Source: a virus. Taken from it: a DNA stretch of 64,000 nt. The position numbers and the translations under genes were made by a program. The DNA is taken from IMG/VR virus record IMGVR_UViG_3300042691_053605, positions 78,918-142,917 of that record. The stretch is one strand, 5' to 3'. Of the stretch, positions 31,604 through 40,575 are shown one piece after another. The notes under the pieces are model-generated. The model was not told where the DNA came from, did not search any database, and saw only the letters and a list, made by a program, of their open reading frames with translations. Each line of letters starts with the position of its first letter. The first letter of the stretch is position 1.

Positions 31604-32509
31604 TTATTGAATTAAAAATATATGTGATAAAGCATGTTTACATTTTTCGTGTGTGATTTCACCGGAAGCCACGATTTCTTCCATTTCTTTTTGAAATTCT
31701 AGAGTTTCTTTTGTTAACTCGTGTTTGTCGCTTTTAATCTTAAATAGCGGTGATTTTGCGTAAAAGAAAATTGGTACATTATTTTGTGAACGTTCTTCTA
31801 GCATTTTATCGCCAAGTTCAAAATGTCTTTCATAATAATGAATGTTATCTGCGCAATGGTAGTACTTTCCAAGTTTAAGGTCTGGATAGTGTTCGCGTAA
31901 ATTATGCCACATGGTTTGCATTACTGCGGCAAAAAACGGAACATCATAGCTGTAACCGTAAAACAAATCATTGGAACGCATTTGAACTTTCATATGTAGT
32001 TCGTCTTGGCGAATCCAAAAATTAAGATAAAAAGTGCATACAAAATCCTTGTTACCTTCATACTGAAACTCAGGACGATTAACAAAAGAGATTGCCTGAC
32101 GGCTTTCTTTATCTTTTACCAAGGAATCGTATGCCCAAATTAGCTGTTTGCTGTAGAACAAGAGATTTCCATAATTGGAATTGATATTGCCATCCTCGTC
32201 TGCAATACGGTTCCAAAAAGAGGAAAAGTTCTTGATGTACTCAATGTTCCTATCGCCATTTAGATACCAGTACATTTCACCTGCAAAGTATTTCCAATTA
32301 AACGGACGTGATTGGAAATCCGGAATTGGAAACTGCGGAGAAATTGGAATAGTTTCAAGGACAAGCTCGCGGACTTTTTGTCCTCGAGGCGCGGTTTCTA
32401 GCCCGCTTTCTTTTAATTTGTTTAGGGTATCAAGAAACGCATCAGAGGCAGACGAAACTCCTGATTTGATTAGATAACTCTTCAAAACTTCGATATTGGT
32501 CACCTTCAT
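31604..32509 (-). CDS. Thymidylate-synthase homologue, probable dCMP hydroxymethylase
   Basis: This 301-residue member of the thymidylate synthase family has the folate/dUMP core in order: C158 in the strand DFVCTFYLNF (the catalytic Cys position), then QMRSNDLFYGYSYDVPFF. Aligned to E. coli ThyA, the D of RSNDLF is Asp169 and the Asp of GYSYD sits exactly at Asn177. An Asp there is the known mark of dCMP enzymes such as T4 gp42, which make 5-hydroxymethyl-dCMP. Together with the glucosyltransferase homologue at 39153-40574 this predicts hydroxymethylcytosine DNA. The first codons overlap the kinase gene by 68 nt. Confidence 0.8.
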   Translation of the reverse strand: MKVTNIEVLKSYLIKSGVSSASDAFLDTLNKLKESGLETAPRGQKVRELVLETIPISPQFPIPDFQSRPFNWKYFAGEMYWYLNGDRNIEYIKNFSSFWNRIADEDGNINSNYGNLLFYSKQLIWAYDSLVKDKESRQAISFVNRPEFQYEGNKDFVCTFYLNFWIRQDELHMKVQMRSNDLFYGYSYDVPFFAAVMQTMWHNLREHYPDLKLGKYYHCADNIHYYERHFELGDKMLEERSQNNVPIFFYAKSPLFKIKSDKHELTKETLEFQKEMEEIVASGEITHEKCKHALSHIFLIQ

Positions 32510-32999
32510 TTACTTTAATTATTAGTTTGTTCTTTATTTTGCTGTTTTCAACTGCTCGGTCAAACGCTTCAATCTCTGATCTTTTCTTTTCTACATCAGC
32601 AGAATACGAATTGCCATCATCCTGTGTTACAATAAACTCAGGATCTGCTTTTAGGTATATGAGAAATACCTCATTATCATGGTCAATACCAAATTTTGGT
32701 TCCATACGGAGAACCCATTCCTGCGGATCACTGTTTCGATAGAGCGAACCCCAGACAAGTTCGCCAAGGTGAGCACGATTCCAAAAGAGTACCTGATTAG
32801 GCATTCTTTCCCGTAAAAAAATGTAATGGGAAAACTCTTCAAAGAAAGACTGTTTTTGATAACTGGTCTTTTCTTCATTGGTATCGCCTTTTGGAAAGGA
32901 CCAATGGCGAACGGAATAATTGCGAAGGTTTTTAGTTAGTTCCGCAATATGACTGTCTTTGCCACAGCGGTCCAGGCCTTCAAAAATGATTAACTTCAT
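32442..32999 (-). CDS. Deoxynucleoside monophosphate kinase (thymidylate-kinase type)
   Basis: The 185-residue protein has a P-loop at the N-terminus (FEGLDRCGKDSHIAELTKNL) with G-x4-G-K-D/S pattern. The lid and DRE/H-like segment follow (FLRERMPNQVLFWNRAHLGE). The family phosphorylates dNMP to dNDP. Next to a dCMP-hydroxymethylase-type gene it most likely raises modified dCMP to the diphosphate, the job of gp1 in T4, although its sequence looks more like a thymidylate kinase. It overlaps that gene by 68 nt. Confidence 0.75.
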   Translation of the reverse strand: MKLIIFEGLDRCGKDSHIAELTKNLRNYSVRHWSFPKGDTNEEKTSYQKQSFFEEFSHYIFLRERMPNQVLFWNRAHLGELVWGSLYRNSDPQEWVLRMEPKFGIDHDNEVFLIYLKADPEFIVTQDDGNSYSADVEKKRSEIEAFDRAVENSKIKNKLIIKVNEGDQYRSFEELSNQIRSFVCL

Positions 33000-33047
33000 A
33001 AAATAATTTGTTTATGATTATATTCTCAGTTTACAAAAGGTTTTAGA

Positions 33048-33803
33048 TTAAATTCCAACAGAATCTTTTATGTGTTGAGGAATTTCAATTATTGGCTGAT
33101 TATGCGTTGCAAAATACCATTTTTCAATTTCTTCTTTAGATTGTTTTCTATAATGCCAATTATAGTTGTTTTTAACAGTATTGCTGGACCACTTTAATTT
33201 TGAATACCTAATGTGTCTTTCTGTACATATATTAAAATCAAAACGATGTAAATGCAGCAAAAGCAAATCTTTTTCGAGAGGTATTTTAGTTTGGCTTTTT
33301 ATTTCATCCATATTTTCATGCAATCCAATACACCAATTAATAGGTTTGTTTGTTATCAAAGTTTTATTATAGTAGTTGCTTCTAACCCAAAAATTTCTTT
33401 GCGAAAAAATTGGTTTCGAACCATCAAACTCAGGTTCTTTATTAGGCAAATGAATTATTTCATACCCAGTGCATTTAACAAAATCTTTATCCAATTTATG
33501 AATATAGTTATCTAGGCCTTCTGGATGATAAATTATTTCATCTACGTCAGTTGGAATTACATATTCATACTCTTCCAACAGTTTTTTATGAAATTCTTTT
33601 ATTGCCTCAAAAAGTTCTACCGCATCAAGGATATTCCTTTCAGTATGTACAACACGGCAGCCCGTTGGCTTTATTTCAGAATTAAAGTCTAAAAAATAGA
33701 TATCTTCCACCGATAAAAACCTGGAATAATAGGCTAACCAGACAGGAGAAAACGTAGTTTCGTCTTTTACGGGACAAAATACTGCAAATTTTTTCTTTTT
33801 CAT
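33048..33803 (-). CDS. Glycosyltransferase, family 2-like with DVDE motif
   Basis: The 251-residue protein starts MKKKKFAVFCPVKDE (open strand of a GT-A fold), followed by VEDIYFLDFNSE and the metal-binding region VIPTDVDEIIYHP at about 95-107. The C-terminal part holds HLHRFDFN and a basic RHIRYSKLKW. The pattern fits GT2_4/GT92-type glycosyltransferases. It overlaps the EEP nuclease gene by 4 nt. The acceptor is unknown. Confidence 0.7.
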   Translation of the reverse strand: MKKKKFAVFCPVKDETTFSPVWLAYYSRFLSVEDIYFLDFNSEIKPTGCRVVHTERNILDAVELFEAIKEFHKKLLEEYEYVIPTDVDEIIYHPEGLDNYIHKLDKDFVKCTGYEIIHLPNKEPEFDGSKPIFSQRNFWVRSNYYNKTLITNKPINWCIGLHENMDEIKSQTKIPLEKDLLLLHLHRFDFNICTERHIRYSKLKWSSNTVKNNYNWHYRKQSKEEIEKWYFATHNQPIIEIPQHIKDSVGI

Positions 33804-34483
33804 TTTGCTTGTAATTCAAATGTAGTAAGTATTGGAAAATGATCCGAAAGCTCGGAAGGCATAACCTCTTGTTTAATAGGAACTGCTCGGCCACGGCCTA
33901 CACAATAATCGATTCTTCCAAATTCCGTAGTTCGGTCTTCGCCAATATCCATGCATTCGGAAAGAAAAACTTGTGCCTCTGGTGTATTCGGTAAAACATT
34001 CATGTCTCCACCAAGTATAAGATCTTCGGGAAACTTTATGGCATGCAAATTTTCCCAGGATCTGTCAGTGTGTACAATTCCAGTGTAACCATCATACGGC
34101 ATATGTACATTTACTACCGAAATTAGTCCATCAATTTCAACAATAATTTCTTGCGCGTAACAGGCCTCTCGATTAAGATCTGAAAGCAAATAGCTTTTCT
34201 TTTCAAAAATTGGAAACCGTGAAAGTATACATATTCCATATTCGCCGGCTCCTCTGAAATTTAGACGTTTTGTCCAATAGGATTCCCAGCCTTCACCAAA
34301 TCCTTTGCGGAATTCTTCTACCTGATCTCCAGCGCCTGAACGATTTGCAAATCGGTCAACCTCTTGTAGCAGAATAATATCGGGTTCAAACGATACCGCC
34401 TCCTCTACAAATGCGGGTATATCTATGTAGCCTTCGTTTGTTAGTCCGTGACGTATGTTCCAAGTGAGTACTTTTATGTTCAT
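33800..34483 (-). CDS. Endonuclease/exonuclease/phosphatase (EEP) family protein
   Basis: The 227-residue product has TWNIRHG at the start, QEVDRF with the metal-binding Glu, NVHMPYDG, the catalytic GGDMNV and the final SDHFPILT. These are the five EEP motifs (Asn, Glu, His, Asp/Asn and Asp-His). Such enzymes cut DNA or RNA, or remove phosphates from small molecules. It lies between two glycosyltransferase genes with ATGA overlaps on both sides. The substrate is open. Confidence 0.8.
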   Translation of the reverse strand: MNIKVLTWNIRHGLTNEGYIDIPAFVEEAVSFEPDIILLQEVDRFANRSGAGDQVEEFRKGFGEGWESYWTKRLNFRGAGEYGICILSRFPIFEKKSYLLSDLNREACYAQEIIVEIDGLISVVNVHMPYDGYTGIVHTDRSWENLHAIKFPEDLILGGDMNVLPNTPEAQVFLSECMDIGEDRTTEFGRIDYCVGRGRAVPIKQEVMPSELSDHFPILTTFELQAK

Positions 34484-35289
34484 TCAATATATTTAGATGC
34501 AATCCAGGAGAAAGAACATGTATTAGGTTTTTCTCTTAATCTTTGTTCGTTCCATTTTTCAATTTTGTTATGATTAACTGAAGTGTCATATAAATGTACA
34601 CTATAAGAAACCGGCAGGATAAGTTCTGGAAGAAACTTATCATACAGTTTCTCAGACTCCGTATAGCGGTACGGATAAAAAGCTTCCCACTGCAGAGTTT
34701 TGAAATGACCTTGTAAACTTTCACGAGCAACAAGTGTGCTGTGCATTTTTACGCTGTGCTCATCCCAGTATTTGTCCTTTCCTTTACTCCGAAACCAGGT
34801 GTATTCTGCGTACCATTCCTCAAGGTATTTTGAATTAGGCGGGCTTACAAGTACACCGTTTCCGTATTTCCAATCGCGCGATCCCAGTTTACCTACAATA
34901 AACTTTTCTTCTGCAATAAGATCATCAAATGACTTAATAGTAATAGTATCAAAATCAGAATACACTCCGCCTTGCTCCATAAGCAATTTTATTCTGAATA
35001 CATCAGAGGTGTGTGCGGGATGCACCAACGGGTTTCCAAAAACTTCGGTTGGCGGTTCTACAATATGTAAATTAACAAATGATGAAACCTTTTCCCAGTA
35101 TTCACCGGTAGGCTGCGCGTTTGTATAAAAGTTAATAGAGTAATCCGGATTATGCTGATGAAATGACTTAACTGCCAAGTATCTCATCAAATCCCATTGC
35201 GCTTCCCGTTTACTTTTATCGTTGTAGAAATAAATGTAGTGAGCCTTCTTATACTCCGGGTTAGCCGTTTTTGTTTCAAACAGAGACAT
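34480..35289 (-). CDS. Glycosyltransferase of the DxD sugar-binding (GT32-like) type
   Basis: The 269-residue protein has the segment HTSDVFRIKLLMEQGGVYSD followed by FDTITI (about 95-120), the D-x-D signature of the Gly_transf_sug domain (GT32). The N-terminus contains HYIYFYNDKSKREAQW and SINFYTNAQPTGEYW, as is usual. The C-terminus holds HLYDTSVNHNKIEKW. It probably transfers a sugar to a glycan, lipid or modified base. It overlaps the MTase gene by 1 nt. Confidence 0.75.
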   Translation of the reverse strand: MSLFETKTANPEYKKAHYIYFYNDKSKREAQWDLMRYLAVKSFHQHNPDYSINFYTNAQPTGEYWEKVSSFVNLHIVEPPTEVFGNPLVHPAHTSDVFRIKLLMEQGGVYSDFDTITIKSFDDLIAEEKFIVGKLGSRDWKYGNGVLVSPPNSKYLEEWYAEYTWFRSKGKDKYWDEHSVKMHSTLVARESLQGHFKTLQWEAFYPYRYTESEKLYDKFLPELILPVSYSVHLYDTSVNHNKIEKWNEQRLREKPNTCSFSWIASKYIE

Positions 35290-36485
35290 TAAAATAGTGA
35301 TTTAGAGGTTTGATCGGTTTTACTATCTATCCGCTTCGCAAGATTGTCCTGTCTGAAATAATCTGTACCGCTATCCGCAAGTTCGCCGTTCATCCACTTA
35401 AGAACCTGCAGTGTCCAATCTGCTGCTGTATTAACTGGAACATTTTGAGAGATTTGTGAATACCCTTCATGTGATAACTCAAAGTTTTCATCCATGCCCA
35501 TCAGCCACATAATCTCTTGAATGTTCATCCAACGATTTTCGGTAGGATGCACTGATTGTTGAAGAGTTCGCCCAACCACCGCAGGTATATCAACCGCATT
35601 AATATGAGGAGTGCTGTCCCATACCCTCTTTTGCATTGCACGTTCAAAAAGTTTTAAGTACTTTTCAGATTTTGCATCTGTACGGCCTTTCAGATAATCA
35701 ATAACACTCTCAGCTCGAGTCTGCTCACGAAATGCGTATATCAGAATTGAACGGTTGCCTTCAAGTGCAGCCTCGTGTGGAGTTTTCTTTTCCACATCAG
35801 TTAACCACTGAAATAGCGGATCTTCTAAAAGATTGTCTTTTAGGAAAAACTTATCGGTGTATTTTCCTTGTGGAACACGACTTAAATACTCCTCAAGTGT
35901 TTCCTTTGGTTTTTCAATCCATTCCAGTATCGGAGCAGTTTCTGACTTCCAAAAGAAGTAAAAAGATCTTACGCGATTCTGCGGAATACCGTGCATTGCA
36001 GTGCTAGTCTTTATTACGCTAAAAGAGTAACCGTGACGTTTTCCAATTTCGTATAGCGTATCTGCCACTTTTTTACCCAGTGCGGTATACAAGCCCGGAG
36101 CGTTTTCTCCCCAGAGTACTCTGGGTTTTACATTTTCCAACACATATTCCGAGGACTTGTACATCCATTCGTTTTGAACTGCATCAGCGCCTCGTGCCTT
36201 TGCACTGCCTTCTTTATTAGAAGAATTTAAGGCAGATAGCCCAGCACATGGACAGAGGCTTACCACCATATCCACCCCTTCAATATTTTCTGTAAAGGTA
36301 CGGTCCCAGGCTATTCCGTCTTCACCAATAGTTCCATACGGAACTTCAGGAAAGTTTAGTCGGCAATGACTATCATTACTCTGAAATTGTTCATAAGATA
36401 ACATAAATTGAGGATCTTGACCTGTGGCCTTTTTTGCTCCTAATACCATTCCGCCAATCAGCGGTACAATTGCTCCGTACTTCAT
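35289..36485 (-). CDS. C5-cytosine methyltransferase homologue A
   Basis: The 398-residue product has motif I-like VPLIGGMVLGAKKATG, the catalytic motif IV LCPCAGLSALN, motif VI GENAPGL (in place of E-N-V), motif VIII GIPQNRVRSFYFFW, and a motif IX/X part QNVPVNTAADWTLQVLKWM. It is a clear paralogue of the next gene, about half the length of which is well matched. It may add a methyl group to cytosine or an altered group to modified cytosine. Its C-terminal QTSKSLF resembles a clamp-binding peptide. It overlaps the GT32-like gene by one base. Confidence 0.75.
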   Translation of the reverse strand: MKYGAIVPLIGGMVLGAKKATGQDPQFMLSYEQFQSNDSHCRLNFPEVPYGTIGEDGIAWDRTFTENIEGVDMVVSLCPCAGLSALNSSNKEGSAKARGADAVQNEWMYKSSEYVLENVKPRVLWGENAPGLYTALGKKVADTLYEIGKRHGYSFSVIKTSTAMHGIPQNRVRSFYFFWKSETAPILEWIEKPKETLEEYLSRVPQGKYTDKFFLKDNLLEDPLFQWLTDVEKKTPHEAALEGNRSILIYAFREQTRAESVIDYLKGRTDAKSEKYLKLFERAMQKRVWDSTPHINAVDIPAVVGRTLQQSVHPTENRWMNIQEIMWLMGMDENFELSHEGYSQISQNVPVNTAADWTLQVLKWMNGELADSGTDYFRQDNLAKRIDSKTDQTSKSLF

Positions 36486-37705
36486 TAAAATAAACAGGTT
36501 GAGTTGCAGGGTTCCTCCACTTCTTTAGGAGCTCCTGATAAATTATTTTGTTTGAAAAACTTTTGTCCAGAGGACGGTAGTTCTCCTTTTATGTATTTGA
36601 TAACTTCAAGCGTCCAATCGCGTGCTGTTGCGGTAGGAACATTTTGTGCAATATGATTCCACTGGTTTTTGTTCAACAATTGAAAATCATGCGGTAGACC
36701 CATTAAATGCATATACTCGCGGATACTGATAAATCTCTTCTCTTCGGGATGGGAACCGCAAATCATATTTTTGGAAATAACTGCCTTAAAAGTATCAACA
36801 CCTAATCTTGGTGAAACATCCCAGAATCCTTTTCCTTCTGCCAGCTTTTTCTTTATATGATGCAGCGAACGTGAATCCACCGAGTCTGGAAGAACTTTAT
36901 CCGTGTACGCAATGCATTCATCCAACCAACCTTTTTTAATTAAGAGGTAGTTCATAGTACCCGAGTCTTCTGACATAATTTCTTTCCAGGTCATACCTTT
37001 TTCCTCCTCCATAAACTTGATGATAGGCAGTCCTTCAAGCTTCCAGGTATTAAAAGTTTCTTGCAGAGTTGCATCAGCAGGAACCTCTTTTAAGTATTCA
37101 CCAAGAGTTTTTCTTTCCCGATTGTAGAAATTCATAATCGGCGCGTATTCACTGTCCCAGAAGAAGTAAAATGTTCTTGGTCGTTCCTGTGGAATTCCAT
37201 GTTTACTTGTAGTAGTTTTCATCAAACTCATACTGTAACCATGTTTTTGACCAATTTCAAACAGTTTTTCTGCTACGCCTTTTCCGATTGCTCCAAAAAG
37301 CCCAGGTGCGTTTTCTCCAAAGAAAACTCTGGGTTTAAGAGTTCCCAGAACAAATTCAGCAGATCGGTACATCCACTCATTCTGAGCGGCATCTGAACCT
37401 CTAGATTTGCCTCCACCATTCTTGGAATAGTTTAACATAGACAATCCTGCGCATGGGCATGTAGTGCTTACAAAGTCCAAACGATCTACCACTTCTTCGG
37501 TTTCATCAAGATTAATGTACGGAACATCCGGCCAGTATTCGCGTAAATGGCTTTCATTTTCCTGAAACCCTGTATATGTGTAGAGAGCCTTTGGCTTATT
37601 ACCCGTTGCCATGGAATTACCAATAGCGAATCCTCCAATAAGAGGTACAATTGCTGCCCAGCTTAATCCACTATCTTCAGTGCTTGTTTTACTGTTGTTT
37701 TCCAT
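36485..37705 (-). CDS. C5-cytosine methyltransferase homologue B
   Basis: The 406-residue protein is a paralogue of the product at 35289-36485. It has motif I-like VPLIGGFAIGNSMATG, motif IV TCPCAGLSMLN, motif VI GENAPGLFG, motif VIII GIPQERPRTFYFFW and a C-terminal QNVPTATARDWTLEVIKYI. The catalytic Cys is present in both copies. The tandem pair suggests different targets or a heterodimer. The C-terminus NSTCLF again ends in L-F. It overlaps the GT gene upstream by 43 nt. Confidence 0.75.
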   Translation of the reverse strand: MENNSKTSTEDSGLSWAAIVPLIGGFAIGNSMATGNKPKALYTYTGFQENESHLREYWPDVPYINLDETEEVVDRLDFVSTTCPCAGLSMLNYSKNGGGKSRGSDAAQNEWMYRSAEFVLGTLKPRVFFGENAPGLFGAIGKGVAEKLFEIGQKHGYSMSLMKTTTSKHGIPQERPRTFYFFWDSEYAPIMNFYNRERKTLGEYLKEVPADATLQETFNTWKLEGLPIIKFMEEEKGMTWKEIMSEDSGTMNYLLIKKGWLDECIAYTDKVLPDSVDSRSLHHIKKKLAEGKGFWDVSPRLGVDTFKAVISKNMICGSHPEEKRFISIREYMHLMGLPHDFQLLNKNQWNHIAQNVPTATARDWTLEVIKYIKGELPSSGQKFFKQNNLSGAPKEVEEPCNSTCLF

Positions 37706-39153
37706 TCTTCTAAAAAATTGTAATAGTTAAAGTGTTCTTTTAATTCGTGCATTACTTGTGCCTTTTCCTCGGGATGGCTGTCGTAATATGCAATTCTTTC
37801 CAGGATTTCTTCATGATCGTGAACCACAATCTTTTTCTGTAGCCACTCGGGTATTCCCAAAAATTCCGGGTCATACCGATAATCAAGAAGAGGAAAAACG
37901 TCCAGTGAAAGATAAAGGGCAGGCCTCCAGTTGATGATATCGTAGTGCGCAATATTCTTTGCAACCAAGGAGTATTCGTATTTGGCAAGTGTTCCATTTA
38001 GTTCTTGTGTATCAATATATCCTCGGTAGTTTGGATGCGTAGAAACCGATTCCCAGAGTTCTGAAATAATTGGATCCTCTTCAATTCTCTTTTGAAAACG
38101 GGAAACACTGCGGTTTTCTTTCTTTCTTTCCGAAATATGTCCGTCTACTTTAGGCGGCACATAGATATCAATTCCATCTCCGCGAAGATTTCTTAGGTAT
38201 GTATTCCAAACATCTCTGCGTGTATTTTTACTCAAGAATACTGTTCCGTAAAAGCAAAACTTATGTTTCTTGGTTTTGTCGGTTTCCCAAGGTTTGTCAT
38301 AGAGAAAATGTTGCATTTCTGCCACTGGAAAGGCTTCAAAATCTCGGGTTCCACGATAATCACGAGCAAGCGCAAAATTGGTATGTGCAGGCGAAATGCT
38401 ATCAAATAGTCTATAATAGGATCCTGGATCTACAACATAATAATAAGACCTCTTAAAATTTCCATTAGCAACCGCGTTATCAATACACCATTTGCCAAGA
38501 TTAAACGCCAAGTTTTTCATCCAATAGGTAAAAGTAAGAATACCCACATGGTAATCATACTTGGCAGAAATCTTTTTGCAGTTCTTATGGATAAAGTCAA
38601 TTATTTCCGGGTCGTTTCCAATGTAGTCATGAAATTCATTACCTTTGTTTACCGCGGAGGAAGTTCGGATCTTTTCTGAAACATCTCGTTTTGCCCAGTA
38701 ATCTTTAAGCGGAAGGAACGCCCAGCGTTCATCCAACCACATAACATATTCAGGTGTGTACTTAGGCATTTCAGCATTGAAATGATGTATTACAACATCG
38801 CGATTATGTTCCCACGAAAGATTATCATCATCTTCGGAAACTTCAGCCGCGCGCTTAAACTTCTTGGCTTTGATTTCCTCAAAATCATTATGGTGTATAG
38901 AATATATGTTGCTAAACCCCATGTCAACCAATCGGCTAGGATCATTATCAACTCCTAACCATATAAGATTAAAACGTGGCTCAAGAACCTCTTTTACCAT
39001 TTGACGGTACCAACCAATAATATGATCCTGTTCTTTAGAAAACACAAGCCTTGAAAAGATCAAGGCCATGGTTTCTTTGTTAGGATCCAGCGGCTTAACG
39101 TTGTATGAACGTATAAGCTTAAGAGTTTTTTCGGGTGCGTCAAATAATGCCAT
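37663..39153 (-). CDS. Beta-glucosyltransferase-like GT-B protein
   Basis: The 496-residue protein has an unusual N-terminal 250 residues. The C-terminal part aligns by eye with T4 beta-glucosyltransferase: CFYGTVFLSKNTRRDVW (T4 has a G-G-S-F-R-S-G strand), a glycan- or UDP-binding helix-turn near HPNYRGYID, then WRPALYLSLDVFPLLDYRYD and EEILERIAYYDSHPEE, ending in EEWKTTVKQAL. It is next to the alpha-type enzyme (1-base overlap), the pair being typical of T4-style DNA glucosylation. The family call is by motif and context. Confidence 0.5.
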   Translation of the reverse strand: MALFDAPEKTLKLIRSYNVKPLDPNKETMALIFSRLVFSKEQDHIIGWYRQMVKEVLEPRFNLIWLGVDNDPSRLVDMGFSNIYSIHHNDFEEIKAKKFKRAAEVSEDDDNLSWEHNRDVVIHHFNAEMPKYTPEYVMWLDERWAFLPLKDYWAKRDVSEKIRTSSAVNKGNEFHDYIGNDPEIIDFIHKNCKKISAKYDYHVGILTFTYWMKNLAFNLGKWCIDNAVANGNFKRSYYYVVDPGSYYRLFDSISPAHTNFALARDYRGTRDFEAFPVAEMQHFLYDKPWETDKTKKHKFCFYGTVFLSKNTRRDVWNTYLRNLRGDGIDIYVPPKVDGHISERKKENRSVSRFQKRIEEDPIISELWESVSTHPNYRGYIDTQELNGTLAKYEYSLVAKNIAHYDIINWRPALYLSLDVFPLLDYRYDPEFLGIPEWLQKKIVVHDHEEILERIAYYDSHPEEKAQVMHELKEHFNYYNFLEEWKTTVKQALKIVD

Positions 39154-40574
39154 TAGAATAATTTTGTAGAGTTTGTTACTGGCGCGGGTTTAGGCGCGTT
39201 CCATTTTACAAATACCTGCTTTGCTCCATCAAGGTAACTTAATTGTTTTCCCATAACTTCTTGAATTCCAAGAGCCGGAATCTTTCCTTCTTCCTCAAAT
39301 TTTGCAATTTCTTCGGCGTATACCGAACCGCAAAGATTTGTTAAGAGTTCGCGCTCGTCAGAGTATTTTCCAGTGTCTTTACCCATTGAAAAGATATGTT
39401 CCAAGGTTTCTGGAATAACACGGTCCGCATTAAACTCCTCGTATGCAACTTCAAAAGAAGTTTGTTGATATCTTTTCATGGTTGGAATATCATGACTCAT
39501 TTCCACAATTTGTGCAGCCACGGCTTCCACATCAGTTCCGTCAGAAAGAATACAGAAGTTTGGAATATCCGCATACAAGGTTCCATCACTGATGCGATTA
39601 TGTTCTGCCCAGTGACGATCAAAAAGAGGAACTGCGCCAGTACCAATAATTTCAATCTGTGTATATTCCATACGGTCACCGTAATTTTGCGCCTGTTTTG
39701 GTAAGGAATAGAATGCAGAACCAAACATATGTGTTGCAAAATGGTTTAGTGCAAAATCACGAGTACATGGTTCCCATGCTTTTACTGGGCCATCGCCGTA
39801 AACGCGGTTTTCGATATTTTTATTGATTTTTGTATAGGTGGTCCATGGATGATCAATAATCTGGAATTTAGCGCCTACCGATGCCTCAATACCGTGAATT
39901 TCCGTAACAAATGTGGGATCAATTTGGTGGGCATGATAACCAACTTCTACCGTACGATCAATGTTTTTAAGAGTAGACCAACGACCAACATAGGTTAAAC
40001 CACGTTTGCGTGTTTCAATTGGATATTTTTCTTTGTACATTAAAAGTTCCTCAAAGTTCATCCACATTTTGAAACGGCACATACGTTCATTTGCCTTTTT
40101 GGACGGCATCATTGTAATTACCTGTTGAGCCATCCAGGTATCAGTACCAAAGTGATAAACCAGGTCTGCCTCATTTAACATGGGAACGAGATAAGTAATC
40201 TTATCAACATTTGCCTTTGAGATCTCGTGAACAAACATTACCTTCAAGGCTTGCAAAGGTTTGAAAAGATTATGGTAGAACTTACGAATTACATTGTGTT
40301 CGTACTTATTGTTTGGATAAGAATTGAAGATCACCAAGTCATACTTTTCCAATCGGTTCTTAATTTCATCAATGTTACCTACATTAAATGAAACATAATT
40401 TAATTTGTGTGATCCTCGACGAGTATAAAACTTCTCATCGTAAGAATAGGTGTCAAGTTGACAGCCTACTTTTTTGGACCAGAGTTCAAGTTCTGCTCCT
40501 ACTCGGGTTACTCCACAGCCTTCAATTCCTTGGCCATAGACTACCGCGATCTTTTTGTCTTTCCAGTTAGTCAT
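39153..40574 (-). CDS. T4 DNA alpha-glucosyltransferase homologue
   Basis: The N-terminal region GIEGCGVTRVGAELELW, followed by FYTRRGSH and DLVIFNSYP, matches the start of T4 Agt closely (its G-L-E-G-C-G-V-T and F-T-R-x-S-S-H). The nucleotide-binding part RMEYTQIEIIGTGAVPLFDR corresponds to its LEYTHLELGACGTIPVF. A GT-B fold of 473 residues is longer than T4 Agt (400), with an extra C-terminal 90 residues ending in NSTKLF. It should glucosylate 5-hydroxymethylcytosine in DNA using UDP-glucose. It lies next to the beta-type-like gene. Confidence 0.8.
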   Translation of the reverse strand: MTNWKDKKIAVVYGQGIEGCGVTRVGAELELWSKKVGCQLDTYSYDEKFYTRRGSHKLNYVSFNVGNIDEIKNRLEKYDLVIFNSYPNNKYEHNVIRKFYHNLFKPLQALKVMFVHEISKANVDKITYLVPMLNEADLVYHFGTDTWMAQQVITMMPSKKANERMCRFKMWMNFEELLMYKEKYPIETRKRGLTYVGRWSTLKNIDRTVEVGYHAHQIDPTFVTEIHGIEASVGAKFQIIDHPWTTYTKINKNIENRVYGDGPVKAWEPCTRDFALNHFATHMFGSAFYSLPKQAQNYGDRMEYTQIEIIGTGAVPLFDRHWAEHNRISDGTLYADIPNFCILSDGTDVEAVAAQIVEMSHDIPTMKRYQQTSFEVAYEEFNADRVIPETLEHIFSMGKDTGKYSDERELLTNLCGSVYAEEIAKFEEEGKIPALGIQEVMGKQLSYLDGAKQVFVKWNAPKPAPVTNSTKLF

Positions 40575-40575
40575 A

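Noticed and set aside
31604-32509. Ordinary thymidylate synthase
   Set aside because: The Asp at the Asn177 position and the glucosyltransferase homologue nearby fit a dCMP hydroxymethylase better, although activity is not proven.
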